Translations under genes and position numbers: made by a program
In this document: in pieces, positions 63,643 to 64,000 of the stretch
Layout of the letters: each line of letters begins with the position of its first letter
How positions within the stretch are numbered: the first letter of the stretch is position 1
Assembly (NCBI GenBank): GCA_965153455.1
Contig: OZ234498.1
Span: 19,034,001 to 19,098,000 of the forward strand
Direction: 5' to 3'
DNA from: Sphagnum compactum
Lineage: Eukaryota; Bryophyta; Sphagnopsida; Sphagnales
Length of the DNA: 64,000 nucleotides
The notes under the pieces: model-generated
The model's database searches: none
The model's input: only the letters and a program-made list of their open reading frames with translations
What the model was told of the DNA's origin: nothing

Positions 63643-63835
63643 TTTTTGACTAGGTCAAATGCCATTTTGACCAACAAGACCCCTAGGGTACTTACTTAGT
63701 ATAGCTACCCCTTGTCATTTTTGACTAGGTCAAATGCCATTTTGACCAACAAAACCCATATGGTACCTAGGTAGTATAGGTACCCCATGTCACTTTTGAC
63801 TAAATTAAATGTCATTTTGACTATGACATTCATTT
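63643..63835. repeat. 75-bp tandem repeat, about two and a half units
   Basis: TTTTGACTAGGTCAAATGCC starts near 63644 and 63719, and a diverged third copy (TTTTGACTAAATTAAATGTC) near 63794. Each unit contains the quasi-palindrome GGTCAAATGCCATTTTGACC. Further TTGAC motifs continue to the window end. Confidence 0.85.
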
Positions 63836-64000
63836 TTTTAAGTACAATTTGACTAAATGCTCAATTGACACCTAGTTAGATAATTCATTTTGGTCAAATT
63901 GCTTAATTAAAAACTACACATGTCATTTAACATTTGAACTTCCAGTCAAAATGGATATGTTTAAATGTCAAAAATGATCATTTAGTCAAGTTGTATGCTT

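Larger units (their letters stand above)
61871..64000. other. Very AT-rich terminal region with TTGAC-rich repeats
   Basis: No gene. Around 61870-62175 and 63640-63990 the sequence is dense in TTGAC and its complement GTCAA, often in inverted pairs. The middle (62180-63600) is extremely AT-rich with AATTATAAT-type simple sequence. Confidence 0.5.

Overview
The window looks like nuclear DNA of a land plant, most likely a non-seed plant such as a moss. That lineage call is an inference of low confidence. It rests on intron-rich genes with GT-AG boundaries, a plant-type PP2A catalytic subunit, a plant WW-domain protein, LRR-Roc-COR-kinase genes, and AT-rich intergenic DNA full of retroelement relics. 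No bacterial features (operons, Shine-Dalgarno sites, CRISPR) are seen.

Layout. (1) Block A, copy 1 (1-15546): a long-TIR element, a tRNA-derived SINE, a Roco gene (LRR + Roc GTPase + COR + kinase, 3485-12734) and a small WW-domain gene (13247-14205). (2) Unique spacer (15547-17768) with two short tandem duplications and a hairpin. (3) Array B (17769-28890): three tandem units of about 3-4 kb. The first two end in a captured fragment of the Roco gene; the third is cut by a LINE relic (28891-29890, minus strand). A decayed fourth piece (30725-31465) and another SINE (31525-31724) follow. (4) Block A, copy 2 (33127-45958): the same elements and genes again, but the Roco gene (36682-43157) has a single kinase. 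(5) A complete 12-exon PP2A catalytic subunit gene on the minus strand (46632-51628), not duplicated. (6) A very AT-rich gene desert (52021-64000) with a decayed Ty3/gypsy pol relic (about 60680-61870) and TTGAC-rich satellite-like repeats at the end.

The most interesting object is the Roco pair. When the exons are joined, the P-loop of the Roc GTPase is restored across a phase-1 intron. Copy 2 gives one protein of about 1607 residues. In copy 1 a 2.7 kb tandem duplication has fused the end of one kinase exon to the COR-like exon of a second unit with no frame break. It predicts a protein of about 2318 residues with two kinase domains, the second carrying NFG in place of DFG. The LRR exons differ in clusters of changes at repeat positions while their surroundings are nearly identical, as expected of a recognition surface under diversification. 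The N-terminus of both is a minisatellite whose units are read alternately in two frames. Overall the window shows a receptor-like gene family evolving by segmental duplication, exon fusion and gene-fragment capture next to a conserved housekeeping gene.

Exon boundaries were read by eye from splice sites and frame. The least certain is the 3' end of the COR-like exon.
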